A DNA stretch of 64,000 nt, from assembly GCF_028372415.1 (NCBI RefSeq), contig NC_092879.1, positions 98,452,857-98,516,856 on the forward strand, given 5' to 3'. This document shows, piece by piece, positions 23,263 to 35,282 of this stretch (position 1 is its first letter; each line of letters opens with the position of its first letter). The position numbers and the translations under genes were made by a program. The notes under the pieces are model-generated. The model worked only from the letters and a program-made list of their open reading frames with translations. It ran no database searches and had not been told where the DNA came from. The stretch is from Notamacropus eugenii (Eukaryota; Chordata; Mammalia; Diprotodontia; Macropodidae).

Positions 23263-25500
23263 ACACAACTGCTACCTTCCTACATCAGTCATTTAATTTG
23301 TTAAAAATATTTTACTTTGTTCACCAATTTCATTTGAAAACAATTTTTAACATTCTTTGTTTTTCAGTTTTAATTCCCAATTCTATTTCTCTCTCCCTGA
23401 GACAGTAAGTCATCTGATATAGGTTACAAATGTGCAATCAAATCATTTGATTTCAAGGTAAATGTTGCTAGAGGAAAATGGAAGGCAGTTGTCAGTGACA
23501 GCCGCAAGCAGGCACGTCACTGCATCTTTCCAAGTCTTTTTCCGTGGGGTTCCTCATTCCTGGCACTTTGGCCAGGGGTCTGCCTTCACCTGCCAGGACT
23601 TACAATTCCAGGTCTTATATCAGCCAGGGGCAGCAGGATCCTGGGGCAGTCATAGCGTCTGGGCCTCAGATCCTCGCTCTCACTTCTCAGTAAATCCTTT
23701 AATGTCTTTTTAAGGAACCTCTTGGCATGTAGAAAAGGGATACAGAGGCAACAAACACATCTGCTCTCAAGGAGCTTGCAAGCTTCTGGGGAAGAAAAGA
23801 TGAGACAGCTCTCTACAAACAGAACAAGGGCAGCAGACATGGCAGAAAGTCTCACAAGGAAGGCAGGGGCTTTGAGGGGGCCTGGTAAGGCTTCTCTCAG
23901 GAAGCGGGTTTTATTGGGGACTGGAAGGAACCCAGGGAAGCAGGAGGCAGAGGGGAGTGTAGAGAGCATCCCGGGTGGGGGAAGGAGCCAGTGAAAGTGT
24001 CCAGAACTGGGGAAGGAGAATCTTGGGATTTTTGCAATAATCCAAGGTGAGGGCATCCAGTGACCATGGGGGAATGGTTCAGGATTGTCACCATTATAAT
24101 CAGGTCCCACTCTACCAATTGCGTCATTACTGACTTCTCCTATTTCCCACTGCTCTGTTAAGCAGAAAATCCTGTCCCTGTAAACCTTTTCCTTCAGTAT
24201 CCTGAGGGCACTGACCTCTCTGCCCCACAAGCCATGGCTCACTCTCCCCTGGAGCTCCAGTCTTTACAGTATTTTTCCACTGTCAACAGGGACCCACCTT
24301 CCTTGACTGCTTCAGGGATTAAAGCTACAGGATAGAAAAATAGTAGGGGTAATGGTAACATCTTAGAGGTTCTTACCCTAAAATGATCAACAAATGCCTC
24401 TTGGCATCGCAAGGGCCAATTGGGATGGTATTTGGGCAGCACAATCTATCCATTCTCATGGCAACCCCTCTCATACAAACCCCAACCACTTGTCATCTGA
24501 ATCATCCCAAAGGCCTCCTGACTTGGTCTCTCGGATTACAGGGTCTGCCCTCTCCAACTCAGCCTGGCCAATAGTCTCTAAGGTAATAACACTCTTTCCT
24601 CACCTCTGTGACCAGTCCTCTCTCCCGCTCAAATACCTTCAGTCTATTTCATCCTGATGGAATGGTGAGCCACTTTCCTGAACCTGGCATTGAAGGCTCT
24701 CCACCAACTGCACCCCAGATGTCCTGCTACAGCCCAACTCCCTGCTGTTCCCTTCCCTGTGTCCCTAGGTGTTCCTCCTCAACTCTCCCTCTGTGCATTT
24801 GTGTAGCCTCTTTGTCCCCTAGAATGGGAACATATAACTACCTCATCATCACCTCCTAAAATATCCCTTTCATTAAAAGGTACAATGGATAAAGAAGGAA
24901 TATTAATACTAAACCTATATAGAACAAATGCTATAGCATCCACATTTCAAAGGAAAAGCTAAAAAAATTACAGGTGGAAACAGATAGCAAAACTCCCACA
25001 GCAGGAGACCTTAACCTTCCCCTCTCAGAACCAGATAAATCTAACCAAAAAAAGAATAAAAAACAAGTCAAGGAGATGAAGAGAATCTTAAATAAACTAG
25101 ATATCATTGAGAGAAGTAAAGGGAACGACAAGGAATACACCTTTTCTCAGCTGCACATAGTACCTTCACAAAAATTGACCATATATTAGGGAATTTAAAA
25201 CTTGACAGTTAAATGCAGAAAAGCACAAATGTTAAATACATCCTTTTCTTACCATAAGAGGATGAAAATTACATTTAATAAGGAAGTTTGGAAATACAGA
25301 TCAAAAAGTAATTGGAAGCTAAATCACCTAATCTAAAAGAATGAGCAAGTTCAAGAACAAGTGATAGAAACAATAAATAATTTTATTAAAGAGAGTGAAA
25401 AAAATGAGCCAAAATAGCAAAATCTATGGGATGCAGCAAAAACACTAAGCAGAGGAAAATTTATATCTCTAATTGTTTACATCAATAAAATAGAGAAAGA

Positions 25501-26157
25501 GGAGGAGCCAAGATGGCGGAGTAGAAAGATCCACATACGCTTAGCTCTTACCCCACAGCCCATAAAATTCCTGTAAAGAAGAACTCCCAACAAATTCTGG
25601 AGCAGCAGAAGCCACAGAACAACAGAGTGGAGGAGATTTCTGTTCCAGAGAGACCTGAAAAACTGATGGGAAAGGTCTGTCCCACACCAGACGTGGAGCA
25701 GAGCCCAGCCCTGCCTTGGCCACATGGCACTGAGAGGAGCAGATCTGAGCAGGCTTCAGGGATGGAATCTCCAGCAGCAGGGCAGATCCCTCAACCCACA
25801 GGTGCCAAAGGTCAGTGAGAGGGTCTTTTCAGCTGGCCAAGAGGGGAACGGGGTGTCCCCATAACTCAGGCCCCCTCAGGAGGCAGCAGCAGAGGCAGCA
25901 GTGGACAAGGGTTCCCAAAGCAGGCAGTGACACAAGTCCATTGTTGAAGGTCCCCTTGTAAACCCTCTGAGGGAACTGAACATGGTGTGGCAGCCCTGCC
26001 CCCACCTGAACAGCTGAACTTAATCTCACACTGAATAGCAGCCCTGCCCCCACCGAAAACCCCTAAGGCTTGGGAGCAGTGCATTTGAATCAGCCCCCAA
26101 GCGCTGGCTAGGCAGAACTGGAGAGAAAACTCAGAAGTCAAGTAATTGGCTGGGAAA
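25501..26157 (+). promoter_or_regulatory. HAL1 5' UTR / internal promoter region
   Basis: The first 20 bases contain CCAAGATGGCGG, the YY1-type motif at the start of L1 5' UTRs, where it positions transcription start. The rest is GC-richer than the surroundings and non-coding. Promoter function is inferred from L1 5' UTRs in general. Confidence 0.55.
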
Positions 26158-27147
26158 ATGCCCAAAAAAGGGGAAAAAAAATAGGAACATAGAAGGTTAC
26201 TTTCTTGGGAATAGGTGTCTCCCCCCATCCTTTCAGATGAGGAAGAATAAGGCATACTGTCAGAGGAAGTCAAGGCCTCTGCTCCAAAGGGAACTTGAAA
26301 TGGGCTCAGGCCATAGAAGACCTTAAAAAACAAGTTAGCAGCTTACTAAAGGAGAATCAAAAAAATGCTGAGGAAAATAGCAGCTTTAAAAAGAGGCTAA
26401 CTCAACTGGAAAAAGAGGTCCAAAAAGCCAACGAGGAGAAGGAGGCTTTAAAAAGTACAATTAGCCAAATGGAGGAGAAGGTTCAAAAGCTCACTGAACA
26501 AAATAATTCACTGAAAGAGAGAATTGAATTCAGGGAAAGGAATGACTATGAGATAAACCAATCAGTTAGAAAACAAAACCAAAAGTTTGCAAAACTAGAT
26601 GATAACGTGAAACAACTCATTGGAAAAACAACTGACCTGGAAAATAGATCCAGGAGAAATAATTTAAAAATTATTGGACTACCTGAAAGCCATGATCAAA
26701 AAAAGAGCCTAGACATTATCTTCCATGTAATTATCAAGGAAAACTGCCCTGATGTTATAGAATCAGAGGACAAAATGGATATTGAAAGAATTCATGGATC
26801 ACCTCCTGAAAGAAACCCGAACAGAGAAACTCCTAGGGTACTGTGGCCAAATTTCAGAGTTCCCACATCAAGGAGAAAATACTGCAAGCAGCTAGAAAGA
26901 AACAATTTGAGTATTGTGGAAATACAATCAGGATAACACGGGATCTGGCAGCTTCAACATTAAGAGATCAAAGGGCTTGGAGTGGGACATTTCAGAAGTC
27001 AAAGGAACTGGGATTGAAGCCAAGAATCACTTTTCCAGCAAATCTGAATATAATACTTCAAGGAAAAAAAATGGTCATTCACTGATATAGTCAAATTTCA
27101 AGATTTCACGTTGAGGAAAAGACCAGAACTGTATTTAAAAATTTGAC
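26158..27147 (+). pseudogene. HAL1 ORF1
   Basis: The ATG at 26158 gives a basic N-terminus (MPKKGKK). The frame breaks before 26295, where a long open stretch (26295-26936) carries the coiled coil (KKRLTQLEKEVQKANEEKEA, SQMEEKVQKLTEQNN) and the RRM (NLKIIGLPESHDQKKSLDI). A second frame change near 26840 leads to the C-terminal domain (VAKFQSSHIKEKILQAARKK, then TLRDQRAWSGTFQKSKE). Length and domain order match L1 ORF1p at about 330 residues. It is a broken LINE gene with few breaks. Confidence 0.85.
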
Positions 27148-29653
27148 TTCCCAAGACAAGAATCAAGAGAAGCATGAAAAGGCAAACAGAAAGAAAAATC
27201 ATAAAAGACTCTCTAAAGCTGAACTGTTTGCATTACTACATGGAAAGAAAATATTTTTAACTCTTGAATCTTTTCTCAGTATTTGGGGAGTAGGAGAGAT
27301 TGTACACACACACACACACACAAAAATAAAATAAAATAAAAATTAATGGGTGAAGGAGGAAAATTCCAGGAAGAAAAAGGGAGTAATGGAATGGGGCAGG
27401 CTATAACTCATAAAAGAGATAAGAAAAATCTTATTCAATGGAGGAGATAAGGGAGAAGGGGAGGGGGGGGAATAAAGCTACTCTCTCCACATGTGGCTGA
27501 AGGAGGGAATAACATTCTTACTAAATTGATATGAAAATCTATATACACCACAGGAAAGTAGGAGAGGAGGCAACAAGTGGAGTGAGGGGAATGTTAGAAG
27601 GGAGGGCAAATGGGAGAAGGGAGTCACTAGAAATAAACACTTTCGAGAAGGGACAAGGTCAATTGTAGGGGGGAAAAATAAAGGGGGATAGGATAGGACA
27701 GAGGACAATATAATTAGTATTACACAAAATGATTACTATGGAAGTCTTTTGCAAAACAACACATATTTAGTCTGTATTGAATTGTTTGCCTTCTCAGTGG
27801 GGCTGGGGAGGGAGGGGGGAGGGAGAGAAGTTAGAATTCAAAGTATTAGAAATGAATGTTGAGAATTTTTATTGCATATAATTGGGAAATAAGAACTACA
27901 GGGATAGGGGTATGGAAATTCATCTTGCCCTGCAAAAAAAGAAAGAAGATGGGGATAGAAGAGGGGTGGGGTGTGATGGAGGGGAGGGAACATTGAGGGA
28001 AGGAGTAATCAGAATGCAAGGTTTTAGGACGTGGGGGGAGGGGAGCGATGGGGAGAAAAAGTGGTCATGTTGCAAAGTAAGGTAAAAGCAATTAGTATTA
28101 AAACAATAGACTGAATTAATTACTGAGAATAAATCAATGACCTCTTTAGTTTGGAGAAAAGAATTTCAGTCTCAGTTTCCTAGAGGAAGGTAACCTTGGG
28201 TAAAATTTGGCACTGATGGAAAAGTCAAGGTTTTAACGGTAAATTTGATTTTAGGATTGCCATTTAATCAGGAACTAGAACATGTATAGAAAGGCATGTA
28301 AGTCACTTAAGACCTGCCTCAAAAGATGTTCCTTAGCCAAAATGAAACTATAATCATATCTGAAACCTGGTTATTGGAACTTGCCATTTTTAGATACTAT
28401 GGGACTATTAAGTGACTGTTCTTCTGAGTCTAACTCCAGGTATGGATAGCAAGAAAGGTGATCTGAGCCTCCATAAGCTGATGAGATGCTGGCATGAACT
28501 GCATAGGTGATCTCAAGGGAAGGGTGGCAGAGCACCTGTTCAGCATGGGCTGAGGTGGGATTCTCCTGACTCAATTTCCCCTCTGACCCCTGGCAGACGT
28601 TAAGACTGACTGAATGCAACTGGATAATCTAACCCTGCCTGGAACTGACATGAAGTTGGGGAGATATTGTTTCCCTGCAAAGTCCTTACTATTGGTGGCA
28701 ATGTCCTATAGTCAAAAGATTTGTAAGCTTAATACCAGATCTATTCAATTACAGATTATGGGTAGGGGAACATCCAAGGTTAAGCGTAAGTCTAAAATTA
28801 AGGTATTAGGCATTGGACTCTAGACCAACAACAATAAGTTAGGGTCCTTTAATTCTTAGTAACACTGTGGAGACAATCAGGTCAAGAGCTTGTGAAGTCA
28901 GCAACATAAATATTATCTGTGTCTCAGTTGGCTAATGTTTCTTTTGTGGTCCATATTGTAAATGCTTTAAAAAAGAAATATCACCTGACCAAAAGTTGGA
29001 ATTGTTTTATCTCTTATAAACTGTGTTAAAAATAAATAATAATAAAATAAAATAGAGAAAGAGAAGATTAATGAACTGGGTATGCAATTTTAAAAAACTA
29101 GGAAAAAAACAAATTAAAAATTCCTGATTAAGCACCAGATTAAAAATCCTAGAAATCCAAAGTGAGATTAGTGCAACTGAATGTCAAAAAACCATTGGAT
29201 GAATAATTGAAACTAGCACCTGGTTTAATAAAATAATAATAAAATAGATAAATCATTGGTTAATATAATTTTAAGAAAGAGAAAATAAAGCTCAATCAGG
29301 AGTTTCAAAAATGAAAAGGTGAATTGGAATACATCCCTAAGGTGAAATCAAAGCCATTAGGATGCCCCATTATATGCCAATAAATTTATTGGAAGAATAC
29401 TTACAAAAAATATAAACTGCCTAGATTAACAGAAGAGGAAAAAGAACATATAAATAAACCTATCATAGAAAAAGGAATTGAACAGGCAAAAAATAAGCCA
29501 AGATTAGAAGGAGAACAGAAAATTGGGGAAATTTTTTGATAGAAAGTTTCTTGGATAAAGCTCTCACATCTTTAATATATAGGGAACTTTGTCAGATTCG
29601 TAAGAATATGAATCATTCCCCAATTGATAAATAGCCAAAGAAGAGGAATAGAT

Positions 29654-31470
29654 AGGTTTTGGGTGAAGAAATCAAAGCTATCTAGAGTCATATTAAAAAT
29701 GCTCTAGAGAAATGCAAATTAAAACAACTCTAAGGCACCATCTCATATCTATCAGGCTGGCTAAAAGGATACAAGGGAAAAATGATGAATGTTGGAGGGG
29801 ATGTGGAGACATTGGGACCCTAAAAAACTGTTGGTGAAACTGACCTGATCTCACCACTTGGGAGAACAATCTGGAATGAGGCCCCAATTGTCACAGGAAT
29901 GTGTACACCCTCAGACCCAGCAACACCGAGGCAATCAGGGAAATAGGAAGAGAACTTCAATGTTCTGAAACGTTTATAGCAACTCTCTTTCTGGTGGCAA
30001 AGAGCTGGAGAGTGAAGGGATGCCTGTCACGGAGGGAATTGCTAAGCAAGTTGTAGGGTATTGTTGTGATGGAATGCTACCATGCTGTTAGTAACGAGGA
30101 ACAGGCTGATTTTAGAAGATCATGGAGAGACTCACATGAGATAATGCAAAGTCAAAGAAGCATAAATAAAAGAACATTGTCTACAGAACAGCAATTGTGT
30201 TCAAAGAATAACTGCGAATGACACAGCTCTTCTGAGAATCATCTATATTCAAATCAGCCATAAAGGACAGATGAAGGAAGATATGATCCACCTGCAGAGA
30301 AAGAACTGATACACAGAAGGAAGGATAACTCAAGAACTTAAAGCGTAAAAATGATAATAAATAAATATTAAAAAGACAGAAAAGAAAATTTCCCTTCCTT
30401 TTAGGACCAGCTGAGGGGTCACCTTCAAGAACTTTTCTCTGATTCCCTCTAATCTGAGCCTGTTCTCCCCTCCTGAAAGTCTCCCTGCAGCACTCTGCAT
30501 CCCTCCTTCACCTTAGCATGCTCTTTCTGGCATTGTCCTCATTGGTGTGGTGTCCTAACTGACCTCCAAAACTCTGCAGAGCCCCCTGAGGGCAGGGCCT
30601 CTCCTTTGGAAGTTCTGTGTCTAGTGCCCACAGTGCCTAGCCCTGCCACAAAGGGGGTTCTGAGTCAGTGCTGTTTGAACACATGGTCCTAAAATGCTAA
30701 GAGGAGACCACTAAGCCAGGGGTACCTCTGGCCTCACCTCCTTGCCTTTCCCTGGCACCAAGCCTCAAGCTATCCCACAGCAGAATCCCAGGTCAGGCAC
30801 AATTGTGTTTCTTTGCATCGATACTGTGCTTCCACCACCCTGGAATCCAGGCAAGAGAAGACTGCCAGAAACTGGCCATGGGGGTTCCTAGAGGAATTCC
30901 CCAGGGGATAAAGGAGGGACAGATCCATGAAGGCTGATAGATAGCTGCCAATGGACAAGGGACAAGAAACAAATCGTAATAGAGAGATAAGCACTTGTGA
31001 GCTGCGGGACCTAGGGACCCCCAACAAGCAACATTTTGCTCCATGACTGAGAGTAAGGAGTCATTTTGAAATGCTTTGTAGCCTCTTGATGGTAAAAGAG
31101 CAGATTTCTATTCTGGAATTCCCAATTAGAGATAGAGAAACGCAATGTGAAGTTATTATGTTATATATAAATGCCCTGCCCTTGGGTGCCATGAGCCCCC
31201 ACTAAGACACAAAGTGCTTCCTCAGGTTCCACTGAGGATTGGGATGACCTGCAAATATGTGTGGCCTAAGTGTGAGAGTGTGTGTGCTCCTGTGGGGTAT
31301 GTGTGCACAGGTCATATGTGTCAGTGAGGGAGGTATGTGTTTTAGAGGGGAAAGGGAAGAGCACAGGAAAGCATCTAGAGGGCATGATGAGCAGCATTTC
31401 TCTCAAAGCCAGAACGTACAATGACAAGGCCACATTCTCCACACCCCAACCAAACCAGAATCCCCACAAT
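29654..31470. repeat. Identity tract with 20766-22582
   Basis: Partner of the perfect tract in unit B. The first mismatch on the right is at 31471 (G here, A at 22583). On the left, identity breaks just before 29654. Confidence 0.85.
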
Positions 31471-31484
31471 GATCCCGACATTTC
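30870..31484 (-). pseudogene. Copy of the Rag-gene 3' UTR (unit C)
   Basis: Identical to 21980-22596 except at the extreme right end. Same relation to the native 3' UTR as described for units A and B. No terminal exon follows. Confidence 0.7.
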
Positions 31485-31742
31485 AGGGCAGATGGATGAT
31501 GCAGTGGATAGAGCAGCAGCCCTGGAGGCAGGAGGACCTGAGTTCAAATTCAAGTGTTCAGACCCTGGACACTTACTAGTTGTTTGTCCCTGGGCAAGTC
31601 ACTTAATCCTGTTTCCCTCACGTTCCTCATCTGTAAGATAGGCTGGAGAAGGAAATGGCAAATTACGTTAGTACTTTTGCCACGAAAGCCTCACATGCAG
31701 CCATGAGCAGTCAAACACAGCTAGAATGATGGAGCAACAAGA
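31485..31742 (+). mobile_element. MAR1/MIR-type CORE-SINE
   Basis: Same insertion and same extended 3' half as 22597-22854, but about 10% diverged from it, in contrast to the perfect tract immediately upstream. Confidence 0.85.
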
Positions 31743-31894
31743 ATTTTCTTCTTTGCAAATATTTCATTCCAATAACGCTTTCAAATCATGAAACATGTTA
31801 TTGTCTCAAAGCAAAACTATTCAACAGACTTATCTCTTGGTCTAGAACAATGAGGCTGTCTGTGAAGGCCTCTTTAAGGGGCTGTTTGCATGCT

Positions 31895-32065
31895 GGGCCA
31901 TCTCCAGTCATCCTGATGAATATCTGGTCACTGGATCCAGATGGATCAGGAGGAGAAAGTGAGGTTGGTGACCTTGCACAGCCCTCCCTCACTCAAAACA
32001 AAGTCAAAGGCACATCAGGTCATCATTTCTCTGATGGCATGGTCCTTCCTTTGAGAAGGAAGGAA
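31895..32065 (+). mobile_element. Short dispersed repeat, probably a marsupial SINE
   Basis: CATCTCCAGTCATCCTGATG ... GGAGGAGAAAGTGAGG ... TGACCTTGCACAGCCCTCCC ... CATCATTTCTCTGATGG. A second copy lies at 61765-61920 inside an L2-like element, which shows that it moves. Units A and D lack it at this point (about 13955 and 36090), so it inserted in unit C alone. I recognise the sequence type but am unsure of the family name. Confidence 0.65.
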
Positions 32066-32593
32066 GAATACAACACCCTTTAAGGAGTTAAATGTAATAA
32101 GCCAGAGCAGCATTTCAGCTGTCGAACGCTGTCATCATCACTATCACTGGTGATAACATGATTAATTTCTTGGGCATCAAATGTGTGCCTGCTACTGTCA
32201 CAGGTTCCCCATAAACATATGGCCCCCATTAATGAGGATGGTGATGATACCAAGCGGGCTTCCTGCAGTGCTTAACTCTACAAAGAGCCTTCCCATCTCT
32301 TACCCCATTTGATGCTCACAATGACCTCACATTGCGCACTTGGGCACATAGGGCACTTGGGCCCATTGGAGTATGTGCCCAAAAGATGGCGCAGCTGGGA
32401 CTAGAACCCAGGTGTTCTGATGCCCTATCCTTTGCTCCTGGTGTGAAACAAACGGGATGCAGTAACGCATTCTAATATTGCCCTTGTTTTTCCCTGGATA
32501 GATTTCTCCTCTCATACAATTTTCTCGCTCATTTGATCCTAAAAATCTAACGGACCTTTTGTGGAAGGGATGCTGGATTGTCCATAACGTCGC

Positions 32594-32636
32594 ATACACA
32601 TACACACATACACTCACAGACACACACACACACACT
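32594..32636 (+). repeat. CA-rich microsatellite
   Basis: Interrupted CA/CATA/CACT tract in unit C, homologous to the tracts at 15045, 23174 and 36839. Confidence 0.85.
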
Positions 32637-33440
32637 CAAAACTCACAACTGCTACTTTTCTATATCAGTCCTTTGATTTTTAAAAAATATTTTAGTTTTT
32701 CTCCAATTTCATTTGAAAACAATTTTTAACATTTTCTTTTATTTTGAGGTTCAAATTCTATCCCTCTCTCCCTCCCCTCATCTTTCCCTGAGACAGTAAG
32801 AAATTTGGTATGGATTATAAATGTGCGATTAAATTTTATATTAAGATCAAAGTTCCTCCAGGAAGATGGAAAACAGTTGTCAGTGATACCCACAAACAGC
32901 CACATCACTGCATCTTTCCAAGTCTTTTCCCTTGGAATTCCTCATTCCTAGCACTTTGGCCAGGGGCTTTCACCTCCCATGACTCACAGTTCTGGGCCTT
33001 ATATGGGCCTGTGGCAGCAGGATGTTGGGACAGTTGGAGCTTCTGGCTCTCGGATCCTCACTCTGACTTCTCCGTCAAATCCATCCCTTTTTATGGAACC
33101 TCTTGGCATCTAGAAACATGAACAGTTTGGGTGCCCGTCTTGCGTCCAGGGGGAAAGGTTTCATTAGCTGAAGGAAAGCTAAATATTTAAAGGCCCTATT
33201 CTGAATAAGCTCCTCCACCAGGTTTTCCAGTGGGCCCATGCCAAAAAAGATGTGCGGAAGCCCTGCCTTTGAACCCCTGACTGTTAGAGCTGGAGGAACC
33301 TTGAAGATCGCCTCATGAACCTTCTTACTGTCCCTTCTCCCGCCAAACCAGGAAGATGGGTTAGCACAGTCAAACAGACAGACATGGGGATGCCTGAGCC
33401 CTCTACAAGATTATCTCCAAGACTCTGGTTATCGGACTCT

Positions 33441-34063
33441 CTCAACATCGGTGGAGATCAATGCCTTGTACTTGCATTGGGGGTGGGGAGGAGAGCTTCA
33501 ATTGTCCCATTGGCTCCCGTACTTGAGAGTAGATGTGGACAATACTAACCAGGTCAGGTTCCTGAAGAAAAGCCTCTGGGGAAAAACTGCCACGAGAGCA
33601 TCTGACAGTCTCTATCGTGTCCCTACCCCCAGTTTGCTACACCAGACACTTTGGGGAACTTCCCCTTGGCCTCTCTCTCCCCCTCTCCTCCCCTCCTTCC
33701 TGTCTCCTCCTTCCCTCTCTGCCTCTCTCCTTTCTCTGTTTCTGTCTCTCTCTCTCCTTTCTTTTTCCTTTCTCTCTGTCTCTCTCTTTGCTTCTCTCCT
33801 TTCTCTCTGTTTCTCTCTCTTTCTGTCTCTGTCTCTCTACCTATCTCTTGGGCTGAGTTACCTCACTCCCAATGGGAGAGTTCTTCCTCTGTATAATGTA
33901 GTATATATTCTCTTTTGCTACACTTGGATAAATGGATTTCTTTGCTACCTGATATGTGTGTTCGTTGTCAAACTGGTGTTTAATGGGAAAGGAGTCAAGT
34001 CTTGGATGTAAAGTTTGAGCTTCTGTCCTGCCTTTCCCCAATAAAGAGAAAGCAATCAGAAGC
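33441..34063. other. Unclassified stretch with long pyrimidine tract
   Basis: Not shared with other units. Contains a C/T-rich tract with (TCTC)n character at about 33665-33850. A final section with CCCCAATAAAGAG near 34038-34048 resembles the R region of a retroviral LTR. A degraded LTR is possible, but I could not place both ends. No gene seen. Confidence 0.35.
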
Positions 34064-34255
34064 TGGCTTAAACCTGAAAATCATATCCCTTAGATGAATA
34101 ATATTTAGGGGAGCAGATAGATATAATTCTAGTGAAGATGAAACCCTGAAAATCCATTGGTTTGTGCCCATGAGAAATAGAAAAGAAATAATAAAGAGAT
34201 AAAACCTAACCACCAGCAGAAATGAAGGATCCCTAACAAGCAACATTTATTCCAT

Positions 34256-34863
34256 TGTTGGGGGTGTAAGCTCAGTTCCATGTGGACAGTCTCGGGCAGG
34301 TAAAGGTGAGGACTTCTAAACCTTAGAGTTCTCATGAGGCCCCCCAGGGAACAGCAGGGAATTGAGGTGTGAGACCGGGCTATCTCGTGCATTTCCGCCT
34401 CTTCCCGTGGGAAAAGTGCTGGGAGAGAACATCCCTGCCCTCGAGATTGGCCCGGGGTCTGAGCACACCTATTGTTGTCTAACAGGCAAGGTATTCAGGC
34501 GCAAACTATGCAGCGGGAGAGCTTAAGTAGGGTCAGGAAAGCCTGAAGGCGCTCTTAGCGCTGAGGGGCCCTTAGAGGACAGAAGGCCCCTCTTCCCTCT
34601 CTCCTCTCTTCTTTCTTCCCTCTCCCCTCTCCCCTCTTCCATTTCCATTCTCTTACTGTAAGATCTTTGCCTCCTTGGGAAGAGGATTCCTCTCTCCTAA
34701 AGAAGAATTCACCCTGCACATGTAACCAAGACCCGGAATAAAGCCTAACCCTTGTTCGACTCTGGAAAGTCTCTTCTCTCATATGTTTATCCAGTTTGGC
34801 CAGCCGAAGACCTGCGATAGGTAAGGTAAGACTCAGGTAGCCCTTAGGCCTCTAGGCCTGACA
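34256..34863 (+). mobile_element. Solo LTR of an endogenous retrovirus
   Basis: A fossil LTR of about 608 bp. It begins TG (TGTTGGGGGTGTAAG) and ends CA (AGGCCTGACA), has a GGAATAAAGCC polyadenylation-type element near 34735, and is flanked by a 6-bp duplication, TTCCAT, at 34250-34255 and 34864-34869. It interrupts the 3' UTR copy of unit D exactly between AACATTTA and GACTGAGAA. No internal retroviral region is attached, consistent with LTR-LTR recombination. Family not determined; the clean duplication suggests moderate age. Confidence 0.8.
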
Positions 34864-35039
34864 TTCCATGACTGAGAAGAAGGAGGGATTTATAAAGGCT
34901 TCGTAGCATTTTCCTGATTTTTTTTTAAAAAGCTGAATTTCATCCTTGAAATTACAGTGAGAAACAAAATATCCCAAAATAAAGACTGTGGCCAGAGTGA
35001 CTGCTAAAAGGAAGTTTTACACTGTGTACAAGACCCCTC

Positions 35040-35282
35040 GGGCAGTTAAGCAGGGCTGCAGCGGCTAGAGTGCCAGGTCTAGAGTTAGGAAGACTCATGG
35101 TCCTGAGTTTAAACCTGACCTCAGACACTTACAAGCAGAGTGACACTGGGCAAGTCACTTCACCCTGTTTGCCTCAGTTTCTTCATCTGTAAAGTGAGCT
35201 GGACAATGAAATGGCAAAGCACTCCAGTGTCTTTACTGAGAAAACCCTAAATGGGATCAACTGAAAAAATGACTGAACAAGT
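35040..35282 (+). mobile_element. MAR1/MIR-type CORE-SINE
   Basis: Degenerate tRNA-like head, then GACTCATGGTCCTGAGTT, CTGGGCAAGTCACTTCACCC, CCTCAGTTTCTTCATCTGTA and ATGGCAAAGCACTCCAG. Specific to unit D. Confidence 0.85.

Larger units (their letters stand above)
17096..23740. repeat. Duplication unit B, about 6.6 kb
   Basis: Starts with the same module as unit A (17130 matches 10440). It contains the L2-like fragment split by an L1 (18161-21496), the 3' UTR copy (about 21980-22580), a SINE, then the module with the CA tract (22880-23740). The terminal exon and about 1.5-2 kb that follow it in unit A are missing. Unit C starts directly after it with the same first module (23850). Confidence 0.8.
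25501..29045 (+). mobile_element. Complete HAL1-like element with perfect 17-bp duplication
   Basis: A full-length ORF1-only LINE of 3,545 bp. Order: 5' UTR starting GGAGGAGCCAAGATGGCGG (25501), ORF1 from the ATG at 26158, 3' UTR from about 27150, A-rich end near 29030-29045. Flanked by a perfect 17-bp duplication (25484-25500 and 29046-29062). The empty site survives in the unit B L1 at about 18768-18790. No ORF2 sequence is present, so it must have been mobilised by L1 machinery in trans. It is the youngest large insertion in this region. Confidence 0.9.
24875..30384 (+). mobile_element. L1 copy in unit C, holding a HAL1
   Basis: The same insertion event as 18161-21496: identical insertion point and matching 3' end. 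The endonuclease part (24880-25500) is followed by a HAL1 inserted at 25501-29045, then L1 continues (29063-29490). A deletion removes the reverse transcriptase and filler region, and the late ORF2 and 3' end follow (29495-30384). Confidence 0.85.
23741..33440. repeat. Duplication unit C, about 9.7 kb
   Basis: Same order as unit B: first module (23850-24300), L2-like fragment split by L1, 3' UTR copy (about 30870-31480), SINE, then the downstream modules (31745-33370). A HAL1 copy has inserted into its L1 and about 1.4 kb of L1 present in B (about 19215-20605) is missing. Like B it lacks the terminal exon. The module order ends near 33,400 in sequence shared with unit D (near 37,400). Confidence 0.8.

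Noticed and set aside
33665-33850. Leu/Ser-rich open frames
   Set aside because: Produced by a C/T-rich simple-sequence tract.
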